Origin: Nitrobacter sp. NHB1
Lineage (GTDB): Bacteria; Pseudomonadota; Alphaproteobacteria; Rhizobiales; Xanthobacteraceae
Assembly: GCF_036964665.1 (NCBI RefSeq)
Contig: NZ_JBAMDA010000001.1
Coordinates: 744,001-808,000, forward strand
Direction of reading: 5' to 3'
Length of the DNA stretch: 64,000 nucleotides
The notes under the pieces are model-generated. The model was not told the DNA's origin, did not search any database, and worked only from the letters and a program-made list of their open reading frames with translations. Of this stretch, positions 28,684 through 39,977 are shown one piece after another; within the stretch, counting starts at the first letter, position 1; each line of letters opens with the position of its first letter. The position numbers and the translations under genes were made by a program.

Positions 28684-28857
28684 CTCGCAGGAGCGTGCAA
28701 TTTTCAAACGTTATCAGGTGATTAAAGCGTGACTTTGCATGTCGTAGCAGCGCGCCGGAGTATCTGTCAGATTACAAATTAGGCAACGGGTTTATTTTTT
28801 GTGCAGCCGTGCGTCTGTAAGACGGTTAGCTCTTTGCCCCAGCGAGTTGGTTAGGCC

Positions 28858-30357
28858 ATGGAGATTCTGACGACCGGTGAAATGGAGCAGGCTGACCGGC
28901 TCGCCATTGCGGCCGGCGCGCCGGGCTTCGCGCTGATGCTGCGCGCCGGACAGGCGGTGGCGGACGCGGCCACCGACCTCGTCGGTCAAGGCTCGATCCT
29001 GGTTGTCGCCGGGTGCGGCAACAACGGGGGGGACGGGTTTGTCGCAGCGACCGAACTGGCGGCGCGCGGCCACGACGTTTCGGTTATCCTGCTGTGCGAG
29101 CGGGACAGCCTGAAGGGCGACGCCGCGCTCGCGGCGAAGGGTTGGAAAGGGCCGGTGCTGCGTTGCGACCTGTCCGCGCTCGGCTCGCCCGCGTTGATTG
29201 TCGACGCGCTGTTCGGCGCAGGGCTCAATCGCTCGGTCACGGGCAACCCCCATGCGATGATCGAGGCCATCAACGCCAACGGCGCGCCGGTGCTCAGCGT
29301 CGATCTGCCGAGCGGCATCAACGGCACCACCGGCGCGATCATGGGCGCCGCGGTACGCGCCACGGAGACGGTGACGTTCTTTCGCAAGAAGCCGGCGCAT
29401 CTCTTGCTGCCGGGCCGGATTCATTGCGGCCGGGTGCGCGTTGCCGACATCGGCATCTCCGATGCGGTGCTGGATAAGATTCGTCCCGCAACCTTCGAGA
29501 ATATCCCGGATTACTGGCGAGGCGCGTTTCCCGTGCCGGGTATCGACGGGCACAAATATGCACGAGGACATGCAGTCGTCGTGTCCGGCCATCTGACCTC
29601 CACGGGCGCTGCCCGATTGTCGGCGCGTGGCGCGCTGCGGGCTGGAGCCGGGCTTGTGACGGTGCTCTCGCCGGACGATGCGCTGGGTGCGAACGCAGCG
29701 TCGCTGATCGCCGTGATGGTTCGGCGCATGAACGGCGCTGCGGAGTTTGCGGAAATCCTGACGGACCGGCGTCTCAATGCCTGCGTGATCGGGCCGGGGG
29801 CGGGAATTGGGGAGGAGACCCGCGCGCTCGTATCCACGGCGCTTTCGGCGCGGCCGGCGCTGCTGCTCGACGCCGACGCGCTGACCAGTTTTGCCGACGC
29901 ACCGGATCGCCTGTTCGAGGCCGTTAAGGAGACCGGGAATACCGACATTATCCTGACGCCGCATGAAGGAGAGTTCCGTCGTCTTTTCAGCGCGATGAGC
30001 AACAAATTTCCACTTCGCTCAAAACTTGAGCGGGTGCGCGCCGCGGCCGGACGTTCGGGCGCGACTGTCCTGCTCAAGGGGCCGGATACGGTGGTGGCTT
30101 CGCCGGACGGGCGCGCGACGATCGCGGCCAATGCGCCGCCGTGGCTGGCCACGGCAGGCTCAGGCGACGTGCTGTCCGGCATGATCGGCGGGTTGCTGGC
30201 GCAGGGCGTGCCGGCTTTTGATGCGGCCTGCATCGGCGTCTGGATGCACGGCGAGGCAGGGCACGAGGCCGGCCCGGGGCTGATCGCGGAGGATCTGCCG
30301 GAGGTGCTGCCAGCGGTGTTGCGGCGGCTCTACGATCAATTCGGGATTGATTACTGA
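28858..30357 (+). CDS. nnr: Bifunctional NAD(P)H-hydrate epimerase / dehydratase
   Basis: Repairs hydrated, damaged NAD(P)H. The 499-residue protein fuses two enzymes. The N-terminal YjeF_N epimerase (about 1-210) carries VVAGCGNNGGDGFVAATEL and LSVDLPSGINGTTG. The C-terminal ADP-dependent dehydratase of the ribokinase-like fold (from about 225) carries GHAVVVSGHLTSTGAARLSARGALRAGAGLVTV, ILTPHEGEFRRLF, VLLKGPDTVV and TAGSGDVLSGMIGGLLAQG, the nucleotide-binding motif with catalytic Asp. It is divergent from glnB. The stop TGA lies at the edge of a dispersed repeat. Confidence 0.95.
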   Translation: MEILTTGEMEQADRLAIAAGAPGFALMLRAGQAVADAATDLVGQGSILVVAGCGNNGGDGFVAATELAARGHDVSVILLCERDSLKGDAALAAKGWKGPVLRCDLSALGSPALIVDALFGAGLNRSVTGNPHAMIEAINANGAPVLSVDLPSGINGTTGAIMGAAVRATETVTFFRKKPAHLLLPGRIHCGRVRVADIGISDAVLDKIRPATFENIPDYWRGAFPVPGIDGHKYARGHAVVVSGHLTSTGAARLSARGALRAGAGLVTVLSPDDALGANAASLIAVMVRRMNGAAEFAEILTDRRLNACVIGPGAGIGEETRALVSTALSARPALLLDADALTSFADAPDRLFEAVKETGNTDIILTPHEGEFRRLFSAMSNKFPLRSKLERVRAAAGRSGATVLLKGPDTVVASPDGRATIAANAPPWLATAGSGDVLSGMIGGLLAQGVPAFDAACIGVWMHGEAGHEAGPGLIAEDLPEVLPAVLRRLYDQFGIDY

Positions 30358-30457
30358 GCATGATCCCGAAAAGTGGAAACCGGTTTCCGGATAAGATCGT
30401 ACTCAACCACAAGGAATAAGGTTTCAGAGTCTGATGCAATGCAGTTGAATCAGGCTC
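30355..30457. repeat. Dispersed repeat, type 2, at the nnr stop codon
   Basis: TGAGCATGATCCCGAAAAGT, then GGAAACCGGTTT, and a right module with GAGTCTGAT paired to ATCAGGCTC. The first three bases are the nnr stop. It fills the gap between nnr and the convergent oxidase-like gene. Confidence 0.75.
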
Positions 30458-30461
30458 CATC

Positions 30462-31808
30462 CTACTCCACCGCGAACCAGCGGACCTGGCGCGGCGCGTT
30501 CCATTCGACGGCCATCGTCTCGACCAGCCAGGCCCCGGCCACGTCCGCGACGAAAGCGATACGCTGGGTCTGCCCGGCATCGACCAGCACGGTATCCAGC
30601 CAGAACGGCTTCCACCCGTCGTCGAGCCGGTCGAGCAGACGGGCGTGATGGCCGTGCAGATGAAATGCCATGGGGATTGCTGCCCGGTTGGTCAGCGCGA
30701 GCACCACGGGCCGGCCGCGCTTTGCGCGAAACGCCGGGGTCCAGCCCGTACTGAAGTGCGTCGGCGGACCCCACGAAGTCGGAGCCTCTCCGGAGGAGGC
30801 CAGCGGCATGTCGACGCGGAGCGCAGTCTTGAGATCGAGCCGGGTCGGCAGGCTCTCGGACGGCAACGGAGCGGGCGCCGGCAATGGCGCGGGCCGAACG
30901 GGGCTGTCTGTGGAAATGTGCAGTTGGGCGATCTGTCGCGGACTGCCGCCATCATGCAGGGTGACGGCTGATGTCGTTCCTGCGGGGAGCGTCGCATCGA
31001 TAACGGCGTCGATCCGGGTCCCGGGGGCCAGCACCACTCGCCCGTTGCGGGCCAGAAACGGTTCCGCCGGCTGACTGTCGATCGCCATGACCCGAACATC
31101 AAGATTCTTGATTCCGATAGCAATTGCATTGCGTTGGCAGGCATTGACGAACCTGAGTCTGAGTCGTTCGTTGGGGCGCAATGTGAGGTCGAGCGAGGGC
31201 TTTCCGTTGACCAGATAAATTGGGGCTCCTGCCTTCTTTCCTCCGGGACCGGGAGCAACCGGAGATCCTTCGGCGTCGAGCCGCCAGTCCTCGATCAGCA
31301 TGACCTCGTCGCGGTCGACCTCGACCGGCGTCCGTTCCTCGACGATCAGGGCCTGTGCGGGCGAGGGTTGCGCCAGACCGTCTCCGAGGAGGCGGCCATC
31401 GCAGAGAAAAGTACCGGCCTGACGCAACGGGAGCGAGTAGCGGTCGGATTCGCCCGACGACGCCGGCCGTCGAGCGGTCAACGGTTCGATGGAAGGTACG
31501 CCATCGATCCCGTGCCAGTTCAGGACCAGCGGCGCCGGAAGGCCGTTGTTCACGACAAGGTCGAAGCCCTCGTTTTGGCGGAAACGCGGGATTGCCGATG
31601 ACCCGTCGGTCCGCAGCGACCAGACCGCGGTTTCGCGTCGATCCGGCCCCAGTAAAAGGGGGGCAGGCGCCGCATCAAAGGCAAGCATCTGCGGATGCTG
31701 CGGATGCCGCGATTGCGCGTGGATCGCGGCCGTTGGACCCGCCACGGCGGCAGCCCCGAAGCCCGCTAGCAGATGCCTCCGGGTGAACTGAACAGGACGG
31801 CGCGTCAT
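30462..31808 (-). CDS. Multicopper-oxidase-like (cupredoxin) protein, Tat-exported, copper ligands lost
   Basis: A 448-residue periplasmic protein with a twin-arginine signal (FTRRHLLAGFGAAAVAG, Arg10-Arg11) and three cupredoxin domains. At the places of the four copper motifs I read NWHG (97-100, for HWHG), GTFLCDGR (132-139, for the HSH motif), MAFHLHGHH (380-388, for HPFHLHGH) and LVETMAVEW (428-436, for HCHIxxH). The type 1 cysteine and both last-motif histidines are replaced by Glu-Thr-Met. It should not be an active laccase; it resembles FtsP/SufI, a copper-less relative that supports the divisome. The exact role is unknown. Confidence 0.8.
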   Translation of the reverse strand: MTRRPVQFTRRHLLAGFGAAAVAGPTAAIHAQSRHPQHPQMLAFDAAPAPLLLGPDRRETAVWSLRTDGSSAIPRFRQNEGFDLVVNNGLPAPLVLNWHGIDGVPSIEPLTARRPASSGESDRYSLPLRQAGTFLCDGRLLGDGLAQPSPAQALIVEERTPVEVDRDEVMLIEDWRLDAEGSPVAPGPGGKKAGAPIYLVNGKPSLDLTLRPNERLRLRFVNACQRNAIAIGIKNLDVRVMAIDSQPAEPFLARNGRVVLAPGTRIDAVIDATLPAGTTSAVTLHDGGSPRQIAQLHISTDSPVRPAPLPAPAPLPSESLPTRLDLKTALRVDMPLASSGEAPTSWGPPTHFSTGWTPAFRAKRGRPVVLALTNRAAIPMAFHLHGHHARLLDRLDDGWKPFWLDTVLVDAGQTQRIAFVADVAGAWLVETMAVEWNAPRQVRWFAVE

Positions 31809-32055
31809 TGCCGATGCGGATCATGTTCTCGGAGTTCTGTCCAGCAGTCTCCGGCGGGCCGAACGGCCATTTTTTTGCTGCGAACCGGTATCCTCATGTT
31901 ATAAGCCCGCCCCATTGAGCGCGTTGATGATACCGGGGGAGAGGCCGGTGCCGTTGGTGCGCCCGATCTCGACTCGTTGGAGCATGACGTCTACCGAAAG
32001 CCGCTTCGCATTTTCGGCATCATGCTCGGCATCGCAGGCCGGATTGATGCTCGTA

Positions 32056-32140
<85 letters not shown>

Positions 32141-32290
32141 AACGCCACAGCGTTTGAGCAGAACGATTTCAGGCAGCTATCCGGGTGGATATATGCCGGC
32201 CATACACCGATGCAGGCGTTTTGCCGCGCATCGACCGATTGACAATGATCCGGCCGTTCCGGCCGGGCCAAGCGGAAGAAGATTGACGCC

Positions 32291-33652
32291 ATGCAGGTGA
32301 ACGAAACCCTCGCCGAGGGACTGAGGCACGAATTCCAGATCAGCATTCCGGCTGCTGAAATCACGGCCAAGGCGGATGCGCGGCTGGTCGACCTCAAGGA
32401 CAAGGTGAAACTCGACGGCTTTCGTCCCGGAAAGGTGCCGGTCAGCCATCTCAAGAAGATGTACGGCCGCTCCGTCATGATCGAGACCATCGAGGACACG
32501 ATCCGCGATACGAACATGCAGATCGCCACCGACCGCGGCTTCAAGCTTGCGGGTAATCCCAAGGTGACGATGCCGTCGGAGGTGAAGGAGATCGAGGATA
32601 TCCTCGCGGGCAAATCCGACCTCAGCTACAGCGTGGCGATTGAAGTCGTACCGGCGATCGAGCTTGCGGACTTCAAGACCTTCAACCTCGAAAAGCCGGT
32701 GGTCGATGTCTCCGACACCGACGTCGACGAGGCCATCCAGCGGATCGCAGATCAGAACCGCAGCTACTCCGCCAGGGCGGAGGGCGCCAAGGCCGAGAAT
32801 GGCGATCGCGTCACCATCTCGTTCAAGGGCACCATCGACGGCGAGCTGTTCGAGGCCGGCAGTAGCGATGACGTTCTGGTCGTGCTCGGGTCGAACGCCC
32901 TCATTCCGGGATTCGAGGAGCAGTTGATCGGGATCGGCGCCGGCGAGACTCGCATCGTCAAGACGTCCTTTCCCAACAACTATATGGACAACGAACTTGC
33001 CGGGAAGGATGCAGAGTTCGAGACCACCGCCAGCCTGATCGAGGCACCGCAGGACATCAAGATCGACGACGAGTTCGCCAAGTTGCTCGGTCTGGAGGAA
33101 CTCGATCAGTTGAAGCAAGTCGTCCGCGAGCAACTCGGCGCCGAATTTGCCCGCGCGATGAGGCAGCACCTCAAGCGCGCGCTGCTCGATCGTCTCGACG
33201 ATACGCACAAGTTCGACGCGCCGCCGTCGCTGGTCGACGAGGAATTCGAACAGGTGTGGAAGTCGATCACGACGGAGATGGAGACGAACAAGAAGACCTT
33301 TGCCGACGAGAATACCACCGAAGAGGCCGCAAGGGTTGAGTATCGCCAGATCGCCGACCGCCGGGTACGGCTCAGCCTCGTGCTTTCCGATATCGGCGAA
33401 AAGAACGGGATCAAGGTCACTGATGACGAAATCAATCGCGCAGTGGTCAGTCGCGCCCGCCAGACGCCGGGGCGGGAGAAGGAGATCTGGAGCTACTATC
33501 AGAAAAACCCCCAGGCCCTGGCTCAGGTTCGTGCGCCGCTGTTCGAAAACAAGGTGGTTGACTTCATTCTCGAACTCGCCACCGTTACGGAAAAGAAGGT
33601 GACGCGTGAGGATCTCTTTAAGGATCACGAGGCACACAGTGCCGAGGCCTGA
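32291..33652 (+). CDS. tig: Trigger factor
   Basis: Ribosome-bound chaperone and peptidyl-prolyl isomerase that meets nascent chains. The 453-residue protein has the ribosome-binding signature in [20 protein letters not shown] near residue 40, the FKBP-type isomerase domain ([43 protein letters not shown]), and the C-terminal helical arms. A GGAAGAAG ribosome site precedes ATG 32291. It heads the tig-clpP-clpX-lon quality-control cluster, each gene with its own sizeable upstream gap. Confidence 0.97.
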   Translation: MQVNETLAEGLRHEFQISIPAAEITAKADARLVDLKDKVKLDGFRPGKVPVSHLKKMYGRSVMIETIEDTIRDTNMQIATDRGFKLAGNPKVTMPSEVKEIEDILAGKSDLSYSVAIEVVPAIELADFKTFNLEKPVVDVSDTDVDEAIQRIADQNRSYSARAEGAKAENGDRVTISFKGTIDGELFEAGSSDDVLVVLGSNALIPGFEEQLIGIGAGETRIVKTSFPNNYMDNELAGKDAEFETTASLIEAPQDIKIDDEFAKLLGLEELDQLKQVVREQLGAEFARAMRQHLKRALLDRLDDTHKFDAPPSLVDEEFEQVWKSITTEMETNKKTFADENTTEEAARVEYRQIADRRVRLSLVLSDIGEKNGIKVTDDEINRAVVSRARQTPGREKEIWSYYQKNPQALAQVRAPLFENKVVDFILELATVTEKKVTREDLFKDHEAHSAEA

Positions 33653-33984
33653 CGGGCCGCGCGTCGATCGGGCCTCGGGTCCGGCCCGTGCCGGATATTA
33701 AGGATATTGGTCGAAACCAGCGTCGCGACGCCGTCAACGCTAGGTCATGCGCTGCGAATCGGTTTGAACTGGTGGAGTGGATGCGAATGTTCGAATCGGA
33801 CCACTAGGTTCGGTCGCCGCGGCGCGGCTCCCTTGTCGCCCGAGCGATCGGCTCATATCTGTGGGCCGTGCTTGCCGAGTCCTGCATCACGGGACGTTCG
33901 TCCGCACCGGAAAAGCCGGAGACTGTCGGTTTTGGCTCGGATGTCCGTCGCCGCTAACTGCTGACACAAACTTTTAGGTGATCA
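33653..33984. other. Gap between tig and clpP: weak hairpin and repeat fragment
   Basis: No gene seen in these 332 bases. CGGGCC (33669-33674) pairs with GGCCCG (33683-33688), a weak stem without T-run. At 33779-33805 lies GGATGCGAATGTT followed by GGACCA, related to the palindrome at 24552-24626. The clpP promoter should be here. Confidence 0.4.
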
Positions 33985-34620
33985 ATGCGCGATCCAGTGG
34001 AAACCTATATGAACCTCGTGCCGATGGTGGTCGAGCAGACCAACCGCGGCGAGAGGTCTTACGACATCTTCTCCCGGCTGCTGAAGGAACGCATCATCTT
34101 CCTGACCGGGCCGGTCGAGGACAACATGTCGATGCTGGTCGTCGCGCAGCTCTTGTTCCTTGAGGCTGAGAATCCCAAGAAGGAAATCTCGATGTACATC
34201 AATTCGCCGGGCGGCGTGGTGACATCGGGCCTCGCGATCTACGACACGATGCAGTTCATTCGTCCGCCGGTCGCAACGTTGTGTACGGGACAGGCCGCGT
34301 CGATGGGCTCGTTGCTGCTGGCTGCCGGCGAGAAGGATATGCGCCATGCGCTGCCGAACGCGCGCATCATGGTGCACCAGCCTTCCGGCGGCTTCCAGGG
34401 TCAGGCGACGGACATCATGCTGCACGCTCAGGAAATCCTGAATCTCAAGAAGCGGCTCAACGAGATCTACGTCAAGCACACGGGACAGACCTACAAGGCG
34501 ATCGAGGATGCGCTTGAGCGCGACAAGTTCCTCACCGCCGAGATGGCCCGCGATTTCGGCCTTGTCGACAAGGTGATCGACAAGCGTGCTGAAGAGCCGG
34601 CTGCCCCCAAAACTTCATAG
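33985..34620 (+). CDS. clpP: ATP-dependent Clp protease proteolytic subunit
   Basis: Serine peptidase that forms the double-heptamer chamber served by ClpX. The 211-residue protein has the catalytic serine in [16 protein letters not shown], the histidine in [18 protein letters not shown], and the aspartate in the late [20 protein letters not shown] region, with [17 protein letters not shown] before. AGGTGA stands before ATG 33985. clpX follows after 425 bases, so the two probably have separate promoters. Confidence 0.97.
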   Translation: MRDPVETYMNLVPMVVEQTNRGERSYDIFSRLLKERIIFLTGPVEDNMSMLVVAQLLFLEAENPKKEISMYINSPGGVVTSGLAIYDTMQFIRPPVATLCTGQAASMGSLLLAAGEKDMRHALPNARIMVHQPSGGFQGQATDIMLHAQEILNLKKRLNEIYVKHTGQTYKAIEDALERDKFLTAEMARDFGLVDKVIDKRAEEPAAPKTS

Positions 34621-34728
34621 TGTGGGCTGAACGGGCCGGTTGATTCGGCCCAACCCGGCGCCGCCGGCGATCACGGCGCGATACTTTCTGAAAAGTTCCT
34701 TTTTCATGGCGTTTCCGCTTGACTGGCG

Positions 34729-34801
34729 TGACAATAGCGCAACGCTGCGCTGAATTTGGTCAAAGAGAGTCGCGTTGTCGAGCCAAATCGCGCTATTGTC
34801 A
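34729..34801. promoter_or_regulatory. Long inverted repeat in the clpP-clpX gap
   Basis: TGACAATAGCGC (34729-34740) is answered by a perfect GCGCTATTGTCA (34790-34801), and inside it ATTTGG (34754-34759) by CCAAAT (34783-34788). The motif ACAATAGCGCAA also occurs before rpoZ. The gap 34621-35045 otherwise holds only a weak GGGCCG/CGGCCC hairpin (34633-34651) after clpP and the clpX ribosome site; I see no gene. Confidence 0.45.
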
Positions 34802-35045
34802 TGATGCGGAAGGCCGGCCGATTAGTGAATTCTTGATAGTCGGCGGTCACCGTGGTTCGCTAGCTGGGTTCAGCTAGCGAGTATGCGCAGGAGAATCGAA
34901 TTAACCGCGATTCGCGCGGGATTGAGAGCGCAGGGTCTTTCCTGGTGCGGACTTTGCTCATATCTAACCCTGCTTCCCCGGATGTGCCGGAACGTAGCAG
35001 GCGAGCAGGCAAACAGGCGAGACCGAACGGCGGACGGAGACAGGA

Positions 35046-36320
35046 ATGAGTAAGGTCGGTACGGGCGACTCCAAGAACACGCTGTATTGTTCGTTTTGCG
35101 GCAAGAGTCAGCACGAAGTACGCAAGCTGATTGCGGGACCCACCGTATTTATCTGTGACGAATGCGTTGAACTCTGCATGGATATCATTCGCGAGGAGAA
35201 CAAATCCTCGCTGGTGAAATCGCGCGACGGCATTCCGACTCCGAAGGAAATCTGCAAGGTCCTGGACGACTACGTCATCGGGCAAGGCCATGCCAAGAAG
35301 GTGCTCTCGGTCGCTGTCCACAACCACTACAAGCGGCTCAATCATCAGACCAAGCACAACGACGTCGAACTCGCGAAGTCGAACATCCTGCTGATCGGCC
35401 CGACCGGATCCGGCAAGACGCTGCTTGCGCAGACGCTGGCGCGAATTCTCGATGTTCCGTTTACGATGGCGGATGCGACGACGCTGACCGAAGCCGGCTA
35501 TGTCGGCGAGGACGTCGAGAACATTATCCTGAAGCTGTTGCAGTCCGCGGACTACAATGTCGAGCGTGCGCAGCGCGGTATCGTCTACATCGACGAGATC
35601 GACAAGATTTCGCGCAAGTCCGACAATCCCTCGATTACGCGTGACGTATCGGGTGAGGGCGTGCAGCAGGCGTTGCTGAAAATCATGGAAGGAACTGTCG
35701 CGAGCGTGCCGCCGCAGGGAGGCCGCAAGCATCCGCAGCAGGAGTTCCTGCAGGTCGATACGACGAACATCCTCTTCATTTGCGGCGGTGCGTTCTCCGG
35801 CCTCGAGAAGATCATCTCCGCGCGCGGACGGACCACGTCGATCGGTTTCGCTGCGCAGGTGCTTGCACCGGAAGATCGCCGCACCGGTGAAATCTTCAGG
35901 CATGTCGAGCCGGAGGATTTGCTGAAGTACGGCCTTATCCCGGAGTTCGTCGGGCGTCTGCCCGTTGTCGCCACGCTCGAGGATCTCGACGAAGCGTCGC
36001 TGAAGAAGATCCTGACCGACCCGAAGAATGCGCTGGTGAAACAGTATCAGCGGTTGTTCGAGATGGAGAATATCGAACTGACGTTTGCCGACGAGGCGCT
36101 GGGTGCGATCGCACGCAAGGCGATCGAGCGCAAGACCGGCGCGCGCGGGTTGCGTTCGATTCTCGAGAGCATCCTGCTCGAGACCATGTTCGATCTTCCG
36201 GGTCTGGAAGGGGTCGAGGAGGTCGTGATCTCGCGCGAAGTGGTTGAGGGAACCGCGCGGCCGCTGTACATTTACGCGGACCGCTCGGATCGCGCGAGCG
36301 AGACCAGCGCCAGCGCCTGA
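35046..36320 (+). CDS. clpX: ATP-dependent Clp protease ATP-binding subunit ClpX
   Basis: AAA+ unfoldase that feeds SsrA-tagged and other substrates to ClpP. The 424-residue protein begins with the zinc-binding domain ([11 protein letters not shown] and CDECVELC), then Walker [14 protein letters not shown], Walker [11 protein letters not shown], sensor [11 protein letters not shown], and the IGF loop FGL-type contact to ClpP is present as [14 protein letters not shown] region neighbours. ATG 35046 follows GGAGACAGGA. In this order ClpXP also degrades cell-cycle regulators. Confidence 0.97.
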   Translation: MSKVGTGDSKNTLYCSFCGKSQHEVRKLIAGPTVFICDECVELCMDIIREENKSSLVKSRDGIPTPKEICKVLDDYVIGQGHAKKVLSVAVHNHYKRLNHQTKHNDVELAKSNILLIGPTGSGKTLLAQTLARILDVPFTMADATTLTEAGYVGEDVENIILKLLQSADYNVERAQRGIVYIDEIDKISRKSDNPSITRDVSGEGVQQALLKIMEGTVASVPPQGGRKHPQQEFLQVDTTNILFICGGAFSGLEKIISARGRTTSIGFAAQVLAPEDRRTGEIFRHVEPEDLLKYGLIPEFVGRLPVVATLEDLDEASLKKILTDPKNALVKQYQRLFEMENIELTFADEALGAIARKAIERKTGARGLRSILESILLETMFDLPGLEGVEEVVISREVVEGTARPLYIYADRSDRASETSASA

Positions 36321-36625
36321 TCGAGGCGCTCCTGTCGCCGCGAAGCGTCGCTGCCGGTCGTTCCGCGCGGCGGTCGCCGGCTATACGAGCGACGGCCATG
36401 TAGTCCCTGGAAGCCGCCACTTTCCTTCACTTGACACGCCGGTGGTCGATGGCCACCTAATGCTGTCGGCGGCGACGCATGTGCGTTCGCTGCTTCACGA
36501 TCCAGGGCAGGTGAGGCCATCGGTTCGCAAAAGGCCCATACTTCTCCAGGAAACTCGGCACCTTGTGGCGGTTGCGCACGATCTGCGGGCTGCGTACAAG
36601 GGGGCGCAACAAAAGGAACAAGGCC
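36321..36625. other. Gap between clpX and lon: no gene seen
   Basis: No coding frame with family likeness. A TTGACA at 36432-36437 could be a -35 box of a lon promoter, but no good -10 stands at 16-18 bases, so I do not call it. An open frame continuing upstream of lon to 36563 lacks a start signal. Confidence 0.35.
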
Positions 36626-39049
<2,424 letters not shown>

Positions 39050-39069
39050 ACGTCTTGAGCCAACCAACG

Positions 39070-39105
39070 AAACGGCGCCCCCGAGAGGGCGCCGTTTGCT
39101 TTATG
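39070..39105 (+). terminator. Rho-independent terminator after lon
   Basis: AAACGGCGCCC (39070-39080) pairs perfectly with GGGCGCCGTTT (39087-39097) over CCGAGA, followed by GCTTTAT, 21 bases after the lon stop. Confidence 0.85.
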
Positions 39106-39275
39106 AGCCGGTTATGCCTGCCGGATGATCGCGGATATCGACCGACAATGAGACTTCGGATTCCTGACTTTCGCGCGAAGACCGATCCACAAAGACGTTG
39201 CCGATGAACCCGCGCTGCAACTACGGCCGGCGCCGGCTTGCGTGCAGGGGCGTGTCGGAGCTAAACAGGAGGCGC

Positions 39276-39352
39276 GGGCGGCTAGCTCAGCTGGTTAGAG
39301 CATCTCGTTTACACCGAGAGGGTCGGGAGTTCGAATCTCTCGCCGCCTACCA
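39276..39352 (+). tRNA. tRNA-Val (anticodon UAC)
   Basis: 77 bases, CCA encoded. Acceptor GGGCGGC pairs with GCCGCCT (G-U at the end), D arm GCTCAGCTGGTTAGAGC, anticodon stem TCTCG/CGAGA around TTTACAC, giving TAC. The T arm contains GGGAGTTCGAATCTCTC. Its 3' part is repeated at 39893-39941. Confidence 0.96.
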
Positions 39353-39410
39353 CAAATCAAGACCTTGCGCTGGCGCAGCTATCTATCTTACGCCATTCGG
39401 CGCAGGTCGA

Positions 39411-39626
39411 TCACGAAACTTTACGATAGATCAAACCTGGCGACATAAGGCATTCGTTCCGGGCTAGCTGCGACGGTTCAAGCCCGCCGTAGCCCTCCAG
39501 TGCAATGCGATCAAACTCAAACCGATCGCCGTTCGCATCGATGATGTATTCCGGAATTGACTCCCGGCGGTATTCGCCGATGGAAGGGCCATGCTCAACA
39601 ATCCGCTTATCTTCCTCGTCTTCCAT
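39411..39626 (-). CDS. Small hypothetical acidic protein next to tRNA-Val
   Basis: A 71-residue soluble protein; I do not recognise a named family. It reads MEDEEDKRIVEHGPSIGEY at the start and contains RRESIPEYIIDANGDRFEFDRIA, which looks like a folded, selected sequence rather than random frame. GGAGAGATGAG stands before ATG 39626 at good spacing. It lies between the two copies of the tRNA-Val 3' end, so it may be cargo of a former insertion. Function unknown. Confidence 0.6.
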   Translation of the reverse strand: MEDEEDKRIVEHGPSIGEYRRESIPEYIIDANGDRFEFDRIALEGYGGLEPSQLARNECLMSPGLIYRKVS

Positions 39627-39628
39627 CT

Positions 39629-39886
39629 CATCTCTCCATCCTGGTCGAGTGCGCGATCATAAGCCGCGCATCTTTCTTGCGCACGAAGGCCGGTTAGTCT
39701 CCCATGGCGCCATCCCAAGCGCAGGTCGGTACCTTTACGCGACCATGGCTCACGGTTACAGCCCTCGCGTGGCCTATTTCAACTTTGGACGGCGAGCAGT
39801 AGGGAGATTTCGCCAATCCCGCAAGTTGCTGAATCGTTCACGGTTTACCTCCGTCAAAACCATCGTTAAGTCATTGATTTCGTGAC
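39629..39886. other. Spacer inside the putative insertion: no gene seen
   Basis: No coding frame with recognisable likeness. An open frame on the minus strand (39774-39995) reads through the tRNA-like sequence and gives WAARDSNS, a well-known artefact of tRNA antisense. Confidence 0.4.
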
Positions 39887-39941
39887 GGGCGGTCTCGTTT
39901 GAACGGAGAGGTTTGGAGTTCGAATCTCTCGCCGCCCACCA
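39887..39941 (+). pseudogene. tRNA-like sequence without D arm (partial tRNA-Val copy)
   Basis: 55 bases: GGGCGG (39887-39892), directly followed by an anticodon-arm-like TCTCG-TTTGAAC-GGAGA (39893-39909), then GGTTT, GGAGTTCGAATCTCT and GCCGCCCACCA. Compared with tRNA-Val the D arm (about 21 bases) is missing. The acceptor GGGCGG still pairs perfectly with CCGCCC, and the loop would read TGA at the anticodon. Most likely a degraded attachment-site copy, not a working tRNA. Confidence 0.6.
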
Positions 39942-39977
39942 GTTCTCTGTTGATTTCAGATTCTCGCGGGAGCAGCG

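Larger units (their letters stand above)
39332..39941. mobile_element. Remnant of a small integration at tRNA-Val (putative att repeats)
   Basis: The 3' end of tRNA-Val (GAGTTCGAATCTCTCGCC, then GCC, one variable base, ACCA) is repeated 589 bases downstream at 39915-39941. Integrases of many islands use exactly this part of tRNA genes and leave such direct repeats. No integrase gene remains; inside is one 71-residue orphan gene. The region after it (methyltransferase, secreted peptide, pepT) also separates lon from HU. Inference, not proof. Confidence 0.45.

Noticed and set aside
36429-36460. Heat-shock (sigma-32) promoter before lon
   Set aside because: CTTGACA is present but no CCCAT- or CTATAT-like box lies at proper spacing.
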